DNA of 64,000 nucleotides from Bifidobacterium catenulatum PV20-2 (GTDB taxonomy: Bacteria; Actinomycetota; Actinomycetes; Actinomycetales; Bifidobacteriaceae): assembly GCF_000800455.1 (NCBI RefSeq), contig NZ_CP007456.1, positions 868,001 through 932,000 of the forward strand, given 5' to 3'. Positions within the stretch are counted from its first letter, which is position 1; the number at the start of each line of letters is the position of its first letter. The notes beneath the pieces are model-generated. The model saw nothing but the letters and a program-made list of their open reading frames with translations, did not search any database and was not told the origin of the DNA. This document shows, piece by piece, positions 26,941 through 37,186 of the stretch. The position numbers and the translations under genes were made by a program.

Positions 26941-27540
26941 ATGGCATCTGATTTCTGGCTGATCGCAGGACTTGGCAATCCGGGCTCCAAATACGAAGGC
27001 ACCCGTCACAATATGGGATTTATGGCAGCTGATCTGCTTGCCGAACGTTGGTCGGTCAACTTTTCCGACCATAAAGGGCTTGCCATGCTCGGCAAGGGTG
27101 TGATGAACCTGTCCGGTCGTAACGTCAAATTCTTCCTGGCAAAGCCGCTCACCTACATGAACGAGTCAGGCAATGCGTTGGCTTCCATCAGCGCCTATTA
27201 CCAGATTGAACCGGACCATATCGTGGTGATCCACGACGACATGGATCTTGATTTCGGACGTATCAAAGTCAAGGCAGGCGGCTCCGCAGGCGGCCATAAT
27301 GGCATCAAGTCGATTGATCGTGCCTTGGGAACACCGAAGTATGCCCGTGTACGCATGGGCGTTGGACACGCGCAGCGAGGTGCCCACGCCCACGACAACA
27401 CCGTGAACTGGGTGCTGGGCGGATTCGGACCGGATCAGCGCAAGCAGCTTCCGGAATTCCTCGCCGATGGCGCTGACGCCGCCGAAACCATCATCTTCAA
27501 TGGCCTCGCCAAGGCTCAGGAGCAGTTCAATGGCCGCTGA
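26941..27540 (+). CDS. pth: Peptidyl-tRNA hydrolase
   Basis: Releases peptides from prematurely dropped peptidyl-tRNA, 199 residues. Conserved elements are LIAGLGNPGSKYEGTRHN with catalytic His23, PLTYMNESG, IVVIHDDMDLDFGRIKVK and GGSAGGHNGIKSI. The start at 26941 (MASDFWLIAG) was preferred over an ATG at 26923, because it matches the usual N-terminus and has GGAACG upstream. The end of pth overlaps mfd by 11 bases, so these two are coupled. The order pth, mfd, eno is shared with mycobacteria. Confidence 0.96.
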   Translation: MASDFWLIAGLGNPGSKYEGTRHNMGFMAADLLAERWSVNFSDHKGLAMLGKGVMNLSGRNVKFFLAKPLTYMNESGNALASISAYYQIEPDHIVVIHDDMDLDFGRIKVKAGGSAGGHNGIKSIDRALGTPKYARVRMGVGHAQRGAHAHDNTVNWVLGGFGPDQRKQLPEFLADGADAAETIIFNGLAKAQEQFNGR

Positions 27541-30500
27541 TCCGGTGCAGTTGCCGACTTCAGGTTCCCTGGCTGGCATTCTTGACGTACTCGAAACCGA
27601 CGAGGATTTCCGTGCGTTGATTTCCGGTGAGATCGAGGTGCCGGAATCCGACATAGACCCCAGCATTACCGTTGGCATTCCCGAAGGATTGCGCCCGGCA
27701 CTGGCCGCTGGAGCATCGGGAACGCGGCCGGTTGTGCTTGTGGTGGCCTCTGGCCGCGAAGCCGAAGAGACGGTCGAGGCGATTCGTTCGTGGTATTCCG
27801 GTGATCCAAACGATGTGGCACAGCTTGAAGCATGGGAAACCTTGCCTCATGAACGCCTTTCGCCACGCGCCGATACCGTGGCGAGCCGTATGGCGGTGTT
27901 CCGCAGGCTGAAGCACCCTCAAGAGGGAAGCAAGCTGTTCGGCCCCATCCGCATTCTCGTCATGCCGGTGCGATCCCTGATCCAGCCAGTGGTTGCAGGT
28001 TTGGCCGACGTGGAGCCTTTGGTGTTCTCTCAAGGCGAGGAATTGGCGCTCGACGAGGCGTCGAGTCGACTGGTGGAGAATGCTTATACTCGAGTCGACT
28101 TGGTGATGGATCGTGGTGAATTCGCGGTGCGAGGCGGCATTATCGACGTGTTTCCGCCGACATTGCCGCATCCGGTGCGTATTGAGTTCTTCGGTGATGA
28201 GATCGATACCATCAGGGAGTTTCACGCTTCGGATCAGCGCACGTATGGTGAGGACGTTCCTGTGGTTTGGGCCACGCCATGCCGTGAACTGCAATTGACC
28301 GACAAGGTGCGCAAGCGTGCGAAATCCCTGATTGGATCCATTCCCAATGCCGAAGACATGCTGGAGTCCATTGCCAACGCCATTCCGGTCGAAGGTATGG
28401 AATCGTTGCTTCCCGCATTGGTCGACGACATGGAGCCGGTGCAGGGCATGTTGCCCAAGCATGCGCTGGTCATGCTCTCTGATCCGGAAAAATTGCGTCG
28501 TTCGGCTGACGATCTCGCAAAAACCGCCAATGAGTTTCTTGCTGCCAGCTGGCATGTCGCAGCATCCGGTCATGGTGCCGGTGCTCCGATCACGTTTGAT
28601 CAGGCGAATTTCTACGATTTTGAAGAAACGATTTCATCGCTGGTTTTCTCAAGGCACGACGTATGGAAGCTTACGAGTTTCGGCGTGGACCCAAGCAGGG
28701 AAGGACACGTTCAGCTCGACGCTGCCAATCCCGGCGAATATCGCGGGGATGAAGTCAAAGCCGCATCCGGTATCGAAGGTCTTCTTGATGCCGGCTATGC
28801 CGTCACCGTCACTGCAGGAGCGCAAGGTACTCTTGTCCGACTCAAGCGTGCCATCAACGAAACGGGAATCGCCAACTTCGACTGCATCAGATCGCGTGCC
28901 ATTGATGGATTCGTCGATAATGCTGCGAAAGTCGCGTTGCTTACCGAACGCGACCTGACCGGACGTACATCGGCCGCGGGACAGGCAAAAACACCGAAAC
29001 GTCGCCGTAAGGCCATCGACCTTATGGAGCTCAAAGCCGGCGATTACGTGGTGCATGAGCAGCATGGCATCGGCAAGTTCCTCGAAATGCGACAGCGTAC
29101 CATCGGAGCGGGAGCTAACCAGACCACACGTGAATATCTGGTCATCGAATACGCATCCAGCAAGCGCGGCGCACCTGCCGACAAACTGTTCATCCCCACC
29201 GACCAGCTTGACCAAGTCAGCAAATACATCGGTGCCGACGCTCCAAAACTCAACAAACTGGGCGGATCCGACTGGGCTGCTACCAAGGCGAAAGCACGTA
29301 AGCATGTGCACGAAATCGCCGAAGATCTGGTCAAACTGTATTCGGCACGTCAACGCATGCAGGGGTATGCCTTCAGCAAAGACACCCCATGGCAGAAAGA
29401 ATTGGAAGACGCTTTCCCATACCAAGAAACCGCCGATCAGCTGACCACCATCGACGAAGTCAAATCCGATATGGAAAAGCCCGTGCCGATGGATCGCCTG
29501 ATTTGCGGCGACGTGGGATTCGGCAAAACCGAAATCGCCGTACGTGCCGCATTCAAGGCGGTGCAGGATTCCAAACAGGTGGCTGTGCTGGTGCCGACCA
29601 CATTGCTGGTGCAACAGCATTTCGAGACGTTCACCGAACGTTTTGAAGGATTCCCGGTGGAAGTAAGGGCGATGAGCCGTTTCCAAACCACCAAGGAGAT
29701 CAACGACACCATCAAGGGACTTGAAGACGGTTCCGTCGATGTGGTGATCGGTACGCACAAACTGCTCGGACCGAAGGTCAAATTCAAGGATCTGGGACTG
29801 GTCATCATCGATGAGGAACAGCGTTTCGGCGTCGAACACAAAGAGACGTTGAAGGCGCTGCGTACCAATGTGGATGTGCTGAGTCTGTCGGCAACACCGA
29901 TTCCGCGAACGCTGGAGATGGCCGTTACAGGCATTCGTGAAATGTCCACGTTGGCCACGCCTCCGGAAGACCGCTTGCCGGTGCTTACCTACGTTGGCGC
30001 GTATGAGGATGCTCAGGTCACTGCTGCGGTCAGGCGTGAGCTGTTGCGCGGTGGCCAGGTGTTCTACGTGCACAACCGAGTGCAAGACATCGCTTCGGTT
30101 GCCGCGAAGATTCACGAGCTGGTGCCGGAATCGCATGTCGGCATCGCCCATGGCAAGATGGGGGAGAAGCAGCTCGACGGTGTGATCCGAGACTTCTGGC
30201 ATCGCGACATTGATGTGCTCGTATGCACTACCATCATTGAAACCGGTCTTGATATTTCCAATGCGAATACGTTGATCGTCGATCATGCCGACCGTTTCGG
30301 CCTAAGCCAGCTGCACCAGCTGCGTGGCCGTGTCGGGCGAGGCCGTGAGCGTGCCTACGCGTACTTCCTGTACGATCCGGCCAAGCCGATGACCCAGCAA
30401 TCGCATGACCGACTGGCCACCATCGCGCAGAACACTGCGCTCGGTTCAGGTTTTGACGTGGCGATGAAGGATCTTGAGCTGCGTGGCACCGGCAATCTGC

Positions 30501-31078
30501 TGGGCGACGAGCAGAGCGGGCATATCGAGGGCGTTGGCTTCGATCTGTATGTGCGCATGGTTTCCGAAGCTGTCGAACGGTACAAGGAGCCGGAACGTAC
30601 GGAATCGGTTGCTGTCACCATCGATCTGCCGATCGAAGCGTCCATTCCCGTCAGCTACATCGATTCCGACAAATTGCGATTGGAAGCCTACCGCAAGCTG
30701 GCAGGGGCACGTACGGAAGCCGATCTTGACGAGTTGCGCGATGAGCTTACGGATCGTTACGGCAAGCCTCCGGTCGATTTCGAAGCATTGTTCGATGTGG
30801 CGAGATTGCGATTCAAAGCAAGAAAGCTTGGCATTACGGAGATCATCGGTCAAGGGCGCAACATTCGTGTGTCCAAATTCGAGCCACGTGAATCCGTACA
30901 GATGCGCATGGCGCGAATTTACAAAGGCATCCAGTACAGGCCTGTCACCCAAACGTATGTGATTCCCACCCCGTTTGCGGGTTCGCTTGGATCCGGGCCA
31001 ATGAGTTCCGATGAGGTCATTGGATGGACGAACCAACTTCTCGACGATCTTGACTGGAAGCCAACGCCAAGGAAATAG
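27530..31078 (+). CDS. mfd: Transcription-repair coupling factor
   Basis: DNA translocase that removes RNA polymerase stalled at lesions and recruits UvrA, 1182 residues. The N-terminal UvrB-homology module (to ~450) contains WETLPHERLSPRADTVASRM. The RNA-polymerase-interacting CarD-like domain starts at ELKAGDYVVHEQHGIGKFLE. The translocase has Walker A GDVGFGKTE, the IIDEEQRFGVEH box and QLHQLRGRVGRGRERAYAY. The TRCF C-terminal domain carries DELRDELTDRYGKPP. ATG at 27530 has AGGAG seven bases upstream and lies inside the last codons of pth. Confidence 0.96.
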   Translation: MAADPVQLPTSGSLAGILDVLETDEDFRALISGEIEVPESDIDPSITVGIPEGLRPALAAGASGTRPVVLVVASGREAEETVEAIRSWYSGDPNDVAQLEAWETLPHERLSPRADTVASRMAVFRRLKHPQEGSKLFGPIRILVMPVRSLIQPVVAGLADVEPLVFSQGEELALDEASSRLVENAYTRVDLVMDRGEFAVRGGIIDVFPPTLPHPVRIEFFGDEIDTIREFHASDQRTYGEDVPVVWATPCRELQLTDKVRKRAKSLIGSIPNAEDMLESIANAIPVEGMESLLPALVDDMEPVQGMLPKHALVMLSDPEKLRRSADDLAKTANEFLAASWHVAASGHGAGAPITFDQANFYDFEETISSLVFSRHDVWKLTSFGVDPSREGHVQLDAANPGEYRGDEVKAASGIEGLLDAGYAVTVTAGAQGTLVRLKRAINETGIANFDCIRSRAIDGFVDNAAKVALLTERDLTGRTSAAGQAKTPKRRRKAIDLMELKAGDYVVHEQHGIGKFLEMRQRTIGAGANQTTREYLVIEYASSKRGAPADKLFIPTDQLDQVSKYIGADAPKLNKLGGSDWAATKAKARKHVHEIAEDLVKLYSARQRMQGYAFSKDTPWQKELEDAFPYQETADQLTTIDEVKSDMEKPVPMDRLICGDVGFGKTEIAVRAAFKAVQDSKQVAVLVPTTLLVQQHFETFTERFEGFPVEVRAMSRFQTTKEINDTIKGLEDGSVDVVIGTHKLLGPKVKFKDLGLVIIDEEQRFGVEHKETLKALRTNVDVLSLSATPIPRTLEMAVTGIREMSTLATPPEDRLPVLTYVGAYEDAQVTAAVRRELLRGGQVFYVHNRVQDIASVAAKIHELVPESHVGIAHGKMGEKQLDGVIRDFWHRDIDVLVCTTIIETGLDISNANTLIVDHADRFGLSQLHQLRGRVGRGRERAYAYFLYDPAKPMTQQSHDRLATIAQNTALGSGFDVAMKDLELRGTGNLLGDEQSGHIEGVGFDLYVRMVSEAVERYKEPERTESVAVTIDLPIEASIPVSYIDSDKLRLEAYRKLAGARTEADLDELRDELTDRYGKPPVDFEALFDVARLRFKARKLGITEIIGQGRNIRVSKFEPRESVQMRMARIYKGIQYRPVTQTYVIPTPFAGSLGSGPMSSDEVIGWTNQLLDDLDWKPTPRK

Positions 31079-31098
31079 CAGGCGAAGTTCGGGGCGCG

Positions 31099-31140
31099 TC
31101 CGACACGATTTATGTGAGCGTTCACATAAATCGTGTCGGA
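31099..31140. terminator. Perfect 19-bp hairpin after mfd
   Basis: Arms 31099-31117 and 31122-31140 pair perfectly around a four-base GCGT loop. There is no T-run after it on either strand, so it may be a factor-assisted terminator or an RNA-processing site between mfd and eno, not a classical intrinsic terminator. Confidence 0.6.
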
Positions 31141-31145
31141 TAAGT

Positions 31146-31175
31146 TTGCCATACGTCCACAAAACGCACTATTCT
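31146..31175 (+). promoter_or_regulatory. Putative promoter of enolase
   Basis: TTGCCA (31146-31151) and TATTCT (31170-31175) are 18 bases apart, placed right after the mfd hairpin and 40 bases before the eno start. This fits a housekeeping sigma-factor promoter for a highly expressed gene. No experimental support is available. Confidence 0.5.
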
Positions 31176-31206
31176 AGGCAATGTCATCACAACCTAACGT
31201 TTATAA

Positions 31207-32514
<1,308 letters not shown>

Positions 32515-32549
32515 GCGTAAGCGCATCGAATATGCGCTGATGTAGAGTG

Positions 32550-32587
32550 CCCGTCGTGTTCCTCGTCGAACGCGACGGGTATTTTCG
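32550..32587 (+). terminator. Rho-independent terminator of enolase
   Basis: CCCGTCGTGTTC (32550-32561) pairs with GAACGCGACGGG (32568-32579), with one G-U pair and a six-base loop, followed by TATTTTCG. The tail runs almost to the start of the ftsB-like gene at 32593. Confidence 0.85.
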
Positions 32588-32592
32588 TTGCT

Positions 32593-33150
32593 ATGAGTTC
32601 AAAGTCACGCAAGAAAGCATCCAAAAGAGGCAGCGCTGGTCCCATCGCGTTCTTTGTGGCGGTATTTATCGTGGCTTTAGGATCTATCCAGTTGGCGTCG
32701 ACATTCCACACCTATGCGTTGAATATGGCTGAATTGAATGGCTTGAAGAAGCAGGAAGCCTCATTGATAGCGCAAAAGCAGGAATTGGAAAACGACATCG
32801 CGCGTTGGGATGATAAAGCCTACGTTACGGCGCAGGCGAGGGATCGTCTGGGATTCGTATTTCCGGGAGAACAGGCTATTCGTGTGGAACATCCCGAAGC
32901 GGTAACCGGCGAAATCACAGAAGATAAGAAGACGACGGACGAATCGCAGAAAACCGTACTGCCTTGGTACAAGGAAATGGCGTATTCGTTCAAACAGGCC
33001 GATCAATCGGATGAAGTGAAATCGAGGGAAACGTCCGAAAGTACGTCAACCGGCGAATCGGATGCGAATGGAACGAGCCAGGAATCCGGTGGCCAGCAGC
33101 AGACTTCACAAGACAACAACCAACAGCAATCAGGAGATCAGCAGGAGTGA
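32593..33150 (+). CDS. FtsB/DivIC family septum formation protein
   Basis: A 185-residue bitopic division protein. A basic cytoplasmic start (MSSKSRKKASKRGS) precedes one membrane helix (~18-38). A short coiled coil (LNGLKKQEASLIAQKQELEN) and the conserved DDKAYVTAQARDRLGFVFPGE block follow. The extracellular tail after ~130 is low-complexity, rich in Ser, Gln, Asn and Glu, and longer than in E. coli FtsB. It probably bridges FtsL and FtsQ in the divisome. Its gene overlaps the next one by four bases. The eno-ftsB-DUF501-ppx order is the same as in mycobacteria. Confidence 0.88.
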   Translation: MSSKSRKKASKRGSAGPIAFFVAVFIVALGSIQLASTFHTYALNMAELNGLKKQEASLIAQKQELENDIARWDDKAYVTAQARDRLGFVFPGEQAIRVEHPEAVTGEITEDKKTTDESQKTVLPWYKEMAYSFKQADQSDEVKSRETSESTSTGESDANGTSQESGGQQQTSQDNNQQQSGDQQE

Positions 33151-33725
33151 CACAGGGTATGACAATCAGCGAACAGGCCAAAACCTTGGCGAAGAAGGTT
33201 CTCGACCAGCCTGCCACCGAGCATGATATTGCTGTGGTCGAGCGTCAGTTGGGGCGTTACCCGCGTGGCATGGTGGCTGTCGGAGCACGTTGCGTGTGTG
33301 GCAGGCCTTTGGCTGTGGTCACGCGTCCGCTGCTGCCGGGAGGCGTGCCTTTCCCTACCACTTGCTATTTGACTGGCCCGGAAGCGGTGAAAGCCATCTC
33401 CCACATCGAAGCCGAAGGCAAGATGAAGGAGTACAACGATCTTTTGGCTGAAGATGACGATCTGAAAGCTGCTTACGAGCGTGCGCACGAACTGTATTTG
33501 GCGTTCCGGCATGAAATTGCCGTTGCTATGGAAGACAGCGAAGAGCATATCGAAGGCACCAGTGCCGGTGGCATGCCTGTTCGCGTCAAGTGTCTGCACG
33601 CCTTGCTGGCGCAAACGCTGGTGATGGGCGAGGGCGCCAATCCGATCGGAGACATGGCATTGGAGGCGATTCGTCATGAATTCGACCCCAATGTATGCCG
33701 CTGCACGGTGGAAAACGAAGACTGA
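33147..33725 (+). CDS. DUF501 domain protein
   Basis: An actinobacterial DUF501 protein, up to 192 residues, function unknown. Conserved features are VERQLGRYPRGMVAVGARC, CGRPLAVVTRPLLPGGVPFP, TCYLTGPEAVKAISHIE, VKCLHALLAQTLVMGEGANP and the terminal CRC. The Cys residues (C49, C51, one in VKCLHA, and the CRC pair) could bind metal. The start may be a GTG at 33147 that overlaps the upstream stop, or ATG at 33159; neither is clearly better. The gene sits between ftsB and ppx in a conserved operon, which hints at an envelope or phosphate-linked role but does not define it. Confidence 0.88.
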   Translation: MTQGMTISEQAKTLAKKVLDQPATEHDIAVVERQLGRYPRGMVAVGARCVCGRPLAVVTRPLLPGGVPFPTTCYLTGPEAVKAISHIEAEGKMKEYNDLLAEDDDLKAAYERAHELYLAFRHEIAVAMEDSEEHIEGTSAGGMPVRVKCLHALLAQTLVMGEGANPIGDMALEAIRHEFDPNVCRCTVENED

Positions 33726-33752
33726 ACCATATTCAGACAGAAAGAAGAAGCA

Positions 33753-34748
33753 ATGAAATCCGTTACTGTTGCCGGCATTGATTGCGGTACGAACTCGATT
33801 CGTCTGAAGGTCTCCCGAGTCAGCGAAGACGGCGTTGAAGATATTGTTCCGCGTATTCTTCGTGTGATTCGTCTCGGTCAGGATGTTGATAAGACGCATC
33901 GTTTCGCCGATGAGGCATTGGAACGTGCTTACGCCGCTGCCCGCGAATTCGCCGAGGTGCTGAAAGAGCATCCGGTGGATGGCATTCGTTTCGTTGCCAC
34001 TTCGGCCACTCGTGATGCTGAGAACCGTGAGGAATTCGAAGACAATATCGAGCAGATCCTCGGCGTGCGTCCGGAAGTCATTCCCGGTACGGAAGAGGCT
34101 GATCTAAGCTTCCTTGGTGCCACGAGCGTGGTTCGTCGCGACGTCGAAGCTCCGTATTTGGTGGTTGATTTGGGTGGCGGCTCTACGGAATTGGTGCTTG
34201 GCGGCGATGGTGTAAGCCATCCGAACACGCAGGTGCAGGCCGCGTTCTCCATGAACATTGGCTCGGTGCGTATGACCGAACGCCACTTGAAGAACGATCC
34301 GCCTACCGAAGCGCAGATTCAAGAGGCTATTGCCGACATCGACGAGCATATCGATGAAGCGTTCAAAACGGTTCCTGCAGGTAAAACGCGCACTATCATC
34401 GGCGTGTCTGGCACAGTGACTACCATGACCGCTCTGGCCATGGGATTGACCGAATACGACCATTCCGCGGTGGATGGTGCCAGATGCTCGCTGGAAGACG
34501 CTTATGCGGTCGATAACAAGTTTCTTAAGATGCCGCGCGAAGAGCGCCTGACCTACAAAACCATTCACCCGGGTCGTGTTGACGTGGTCGGCGGCGGTGC
34601 ACTGGTGTGGAATCGTGTGCTCGCCAAAGTCAGTGAAGCGGCCTATGCTGACCATGGTCAGCATATCGACTCCTTCATGGCCAGCGAACATGGTTTGCTT
34701 GATGGCATTGTGTTGGATTACGGCACGCGATTGCTTGCCGAACGTTAA
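33753..34748 (+). CDS. ppx: Ppx/GppA family exopolyphosphatase
   Basis: A 331-residue phosphatase of the ASKHA fold that degrades polyphosphate or pppGpp. Motifs are VAGIDCGTNSIRLKV (phosphate 1), FVATSATRDAENREEF, GTEEADLSFLGA, VVDLGGGSTELVLGG (phosphate 2) and IIGVSGTVTTMTALA. The protein is short, consisting of the two N-terminal domains only, like mycobacterial Ppx2. AGAAAGAAG precedes the ATG at 33753. It is the last gene of the ftsB-DUF501-ppx unit, just upstream of tRNA-Leu. Confidence 0.92.
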   Translation: MKSVTVAGIDCGTNSIRLKVSRVSEDGVEDIVPRILRVIRLGQDVDKTHRFADEALERAYAAAREFAEVLKEHPVDGIRFVATSATRDAENREEFEDNIEQILGVRPEVIPGTEEADLSFLGATSVVRRDVEAPYLVVDLGGGSTELVLGGDGVSHPNTQVQAAFSMNIGSVRMTERHLKNDPPTEAQIQEAIADIDEHIDEAFKTVPAGKTRTIIGVSGTVTTMTALAMGLTEYDHSAVDGARCSLEDAYAVDNKFLKMPREERLTYKTIHPGRVDVVGGGALVWNRVLAKVSEAAYADHGQHIDSFMASEHGLLDGIVLDYGTRLLAER

Positions 34749-34788
34749 CGTGGCATAATAACTTGGGCGTCGGCTTGTTCGATGCCTT

Positions 34789-34871
34789 GCCGCCATGGCG
34801 AAACTGGTATACGCAACCGACTTAAAATCGGTCTCTTCGGATTGCGGGTTCGATTCCCGCTGGCGGCACCA
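34789..34871 (+). tRNA. tRNA-Leu (anticodon TAA)
   Basis: An 83-base class II tRNA. The acceptor arms GCCGCCA and TGGCGGC pair, the anticodon stem ACCGA/TCGGT encloses the loop CTTAAAA (anticodon TAA, reading UUA/UUG), a variable arm follows, and the T arm GCGGG TTCGATT CCCGC is intact. The CCA end is encoded (34869-34871). The AT-richer islet begins directly after it. Confidence 0.95.
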
Positions 34872-35008
34872 TGCGACCCAATCAGAATATACTGGTTGGA
34901 TTTTGTTTTATCTCGCGCTGAGATGAGCTTAATGTTGACTCAAAATCCGGTGTCCACATGATGAACAACGCATGACAATCGTCGTGCAAGGGGCTAGTTT
35001 TCTCTGCT

Positions 35009-36253
35009 GTGAGAGTGGTGAACGGCGAACAATCTATGCGAAGCAGAAGATATGCGTCTCTATCTATTGACTATTTGACAACGAATCTTGCATACAGTGC
35101 GGTACTGTCGATGCTTCCGATAATGCTCACCCAGCGTGTCGGCTCAGCGAGTGTTTTGTCGGGTGTGATGCTTGGTGTTCTATCGGCTGCAGCACGGGGA
35201 AGTACACTGTTTTTAGGCCGGTTGATTGAGAAAATATCAACACTATGGCTCATGCAGATCAGCTTGGCGATTATCGTACTGGGACTAGTATCTTTTGCAT
35301 GGCTATTGCAGGTTTCGCCTGTATTTGCTTTGCTTGGCTTGATGTTGTTCGGTGTTGGCATTTCATTGGTGAATTTCACTCTTCGAGGGCACATCATTGC
35401 AACCACTGCAGATAGCAAGGAGCAAGCATCATTCTTTTCGCTGGCAACCTTGTCTGCGAACTTAGGAGCTGCTATTGGTCCTATCACAGCGTCTTATGTA
35501 CAGTGCAGACTTGGTCTCGCCAACTTTCTCATCATCATTTGTCTGATATATGCCGTCATATCCGTTATCACCGGAATTTGTTTTGATCGACATGTTTATC
35601 TACGAACTTCAGATAGTCCTTCAGAGGAAAAAACTTCGATTCTTTCCACCATCGGTACATTATTGAGCAGTCGAAGAATGTTGCCGGTATTGCTGATTGT
35701 CGTTACTGGCAGTGTGATGAATGGGCAGCTTTTTTCTGGCATGTCACTCGTATTTCATGGTTTTTCTTCAGATCTGCTGCCGAGTGGACTGTTCTTCACT
35801 GTGGATGCCATTGCTGGGATAGTTTTGCAGTTCCCCATCAGCAGGCTGGTGGTACGCATCATGGATACAGGAAAAACATCAACGTATTGCATGGGCTTAA
35901 GCCTAGGGTTGTACGGCATCGCTTTTGTGCTGTTCGCAGCGGGAACGTTGATGCAATCGGTATGGTTCATATTTGCTGCTCTGCTGGTATTTGCATCTGC
36001 GGAATGCACGTACGCACCGTTGACAAATGTCGCCATGGTGGAATCCGGAGAAAACATGCCTCTTGTCGACATACTCAATTGTCGTCTTATTCTGACAGCC
36101 ATTGGTGAATCCATCGGATCATTTTGTGGCGGATTTTTCGTGCCTTTTCTCACATCGGCTTTCCATGCAACATGGATGTATTGGCTGGCTTTGTCCATTA
36201 TTGCAGTTTGTGGGCTTTTTTTAATGTATCCGAAAGGAAATGCAGATAAATGA
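35009..36253 (+). CDS. MFS transporter in an AT-richer islet
   Basis: A 414-residue, 12-helix major facilitator protein, probably an exporter. Motif A is present in altered form (FLGRLIEKISTLWLM) after helix 2. The base composition is clearly lower in GC than the flanking genes and codon use differs (many A/T-ending codons), which suggests horizontal origin. GTG at 35009 or ATG at 35036 could start the gene; neither has a strong ribosome-binding site. Its stop overlaps by four bases the ATG of a broken adenylation-domain gene, so it may have exported the product of that lost enzyme. It lies 137 bases after tRNA-Leu. The substrate is unknown. Confidence 0.8.
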   Translation: MRVVNGEQSMRSRRYASLSIDYLTTNLAYSAVLSMLPIMLTQRVGSASVLSGVMLGVLSAAARGSTLFLGRLIEKISTLWLMQISLAIIVLGLVSFAWLLQVSPVFALLGLMLFGVGISLVNFTLRGHIIATTADSKEQASFFSLATLSANLGAAIGPITASYVQCRLGLANFLIIICLIYAVISVITGICFDRHVYLRTSDSPSEEKTSILSTIGTLLSSRRMLPVLLIVVTGSVMNGQLFSGMSLVFHGFSSDLLPSGLFFTVDAIAGIVLQFPISRLVVRIMDTGKTSTYCMGLSLGLYGIAFVLFAAGTLMQSVWFIFAALLVFASAECTYAPLTNVAMVESGENMPLVDILNCRLILTAIGESIGSFCGGFFVPFLTSAFHATWMYWLALSIIAVCGLFLMYPKGNADK

Positions 36254-36415
36254 ATAAGAAATTTGACGTTGTGTCTCAAATACTACGTAATGCAGAAATT
36301 GCTCCTAAAAAAAATCGCCGTTGAAGATATGTCTGGATGCCTCACATATGAACAACTAGTTCAACAATCGATGAATCTCAAACAAAAGATACTCTCCCAG
36401 TATGCTATTCAATAA
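36250..36415 (+). pseudogene. Frameshifted, truncated start of an AMP-binding (adenylation) enzyme
   Basis: ATG at 36250 opens a frame that stops after 24 codons, just past a run of eight A (36307-36314). Dropping one A restores reading into IAVEDMSGCLTYEQLVQQSM and LKQKILSQYAIQ. This strongly resembles the first 50 residues of amino acid adenylation domains (the pattern xIAVED..G.LTYxEL). A second stop follows at 36413, and no further adenylation motif is seen downstream, so the gene is also truncated. It overlaps the MFS stop by four bases. Family assignment is by motif; the rest of the enzyme is absent. Confidence 0.65.
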
Positions 36416-36577
36416 TGATGACTTGTCATTCATAGTCCGATCTCAGGTCTTCTGGCTGCGATGACGGCCTAATGGTCGAGGTCGTTGTGAAATATTGCTG
36501 GATAGCACGTACGAAACAATCCGTTATTACACTGGCGGCATTGATAACCCCAAGTAGCCGACTGGAACGGAAAAAGT

Positions 36578-37153
36578 ATGACGTCGAAAGATATCAAGCC
36601 AGTAATCGAACAGCCCGATACGGAAATTCCGCTGATGCTCTCCCAAGCGATTATCGTCGCAGGAATTTTGGCTGTGGGCGAACTGGCTTGTTCTCCGCTG
36701 TATTTCTCGTTGTTGAAGGCGTCGTTGGCATTGATTCCATGGGCTATGGAAGCGGTGTTCATGGCAGTGGCGTTCACGTTCGTTGTGGGCTTTGCGCTGC
36801 TGTGGTGCGCCGAATCGTTCACGATCAAAATGCGTGAACGGTTTCGACCGTTCGCATATGCGATTGTTGGACTTATCGGTTACGGTGTGTGGAGCCTGCT
36901 GGTGTTCTCCGCCACCATCAATTCCGTGCTTGCCATGGTGGGGGAGAGTGTGCTCACCAATGGCCAGATTGGTGCGATTGCGTTGAATGGCGCAGCTCTT
37001 GGTTTCGTCGCCTTCCTGTTCGCCAAGTTACTTGACGTTAAACTCGGCAATCGTAAAACCACGGCCATTATCATGCTGGTGGTGGAAGTTGCGGCCGCCA
37101 TCATTGGTTTGATTATTATGATTCTCATGTTCCGTGCATTGTATGCAGCCTGA
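36578..37153 (+). CDS. Predicted membrane protein, unknown function
   Basis: A 191-residue protein with five predicted helices: at about 20-45, 48-75, 88-110, 128-145 and 155-188. A short acidic cytoplasmic start reads KPVIEQPDTEIP. I do not recognise the family. GC content returns to the chromosomal norm, so the gene lies outside the AT-richer islet. GGAAAAAG precedes the ATG. It is 33 bases upstream of sdaA on the same strand and probably cotranscribed, so a role in amino acid transport or serine sensing is possible but unsupported. Confidence 0.7.
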   Translation: MTSKDIKPVIEQPDTEIPLMLSQAIIVAGILAVGELACSPLYFSLLKASLALIPWAMEAVFMAVAFTFVVGFALLWCAESFTIKMRERFRPFAYAIVGLIGYGVWSLLVFSATINSVLAMVGESVLTNGQIGAIALNGAALGFVAFLFAKLLDVKLGNRKTTAIIMLVVEVAAAIIGLIIMILMFRALYAA

Positions 37154-37186
37154 GCAAGACACCTGAGAAGCAAGGCGACGATTGGT

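Noticed and set aside
28649..30286. A 545-residue open frame antisense to mfd
   Set aside because: It lies wholly inside the well-supported mfd gene, and its Cys/His/Phe-rich composition is not protein-like.
34789..36480. Integrated element with an att repeat of the tRNA-Leu 3' end
   Set aside because: No second copy of the tRNA 3' end, integrase or recombinase was found on the downstream side, so integration at the tRNA is not supported.
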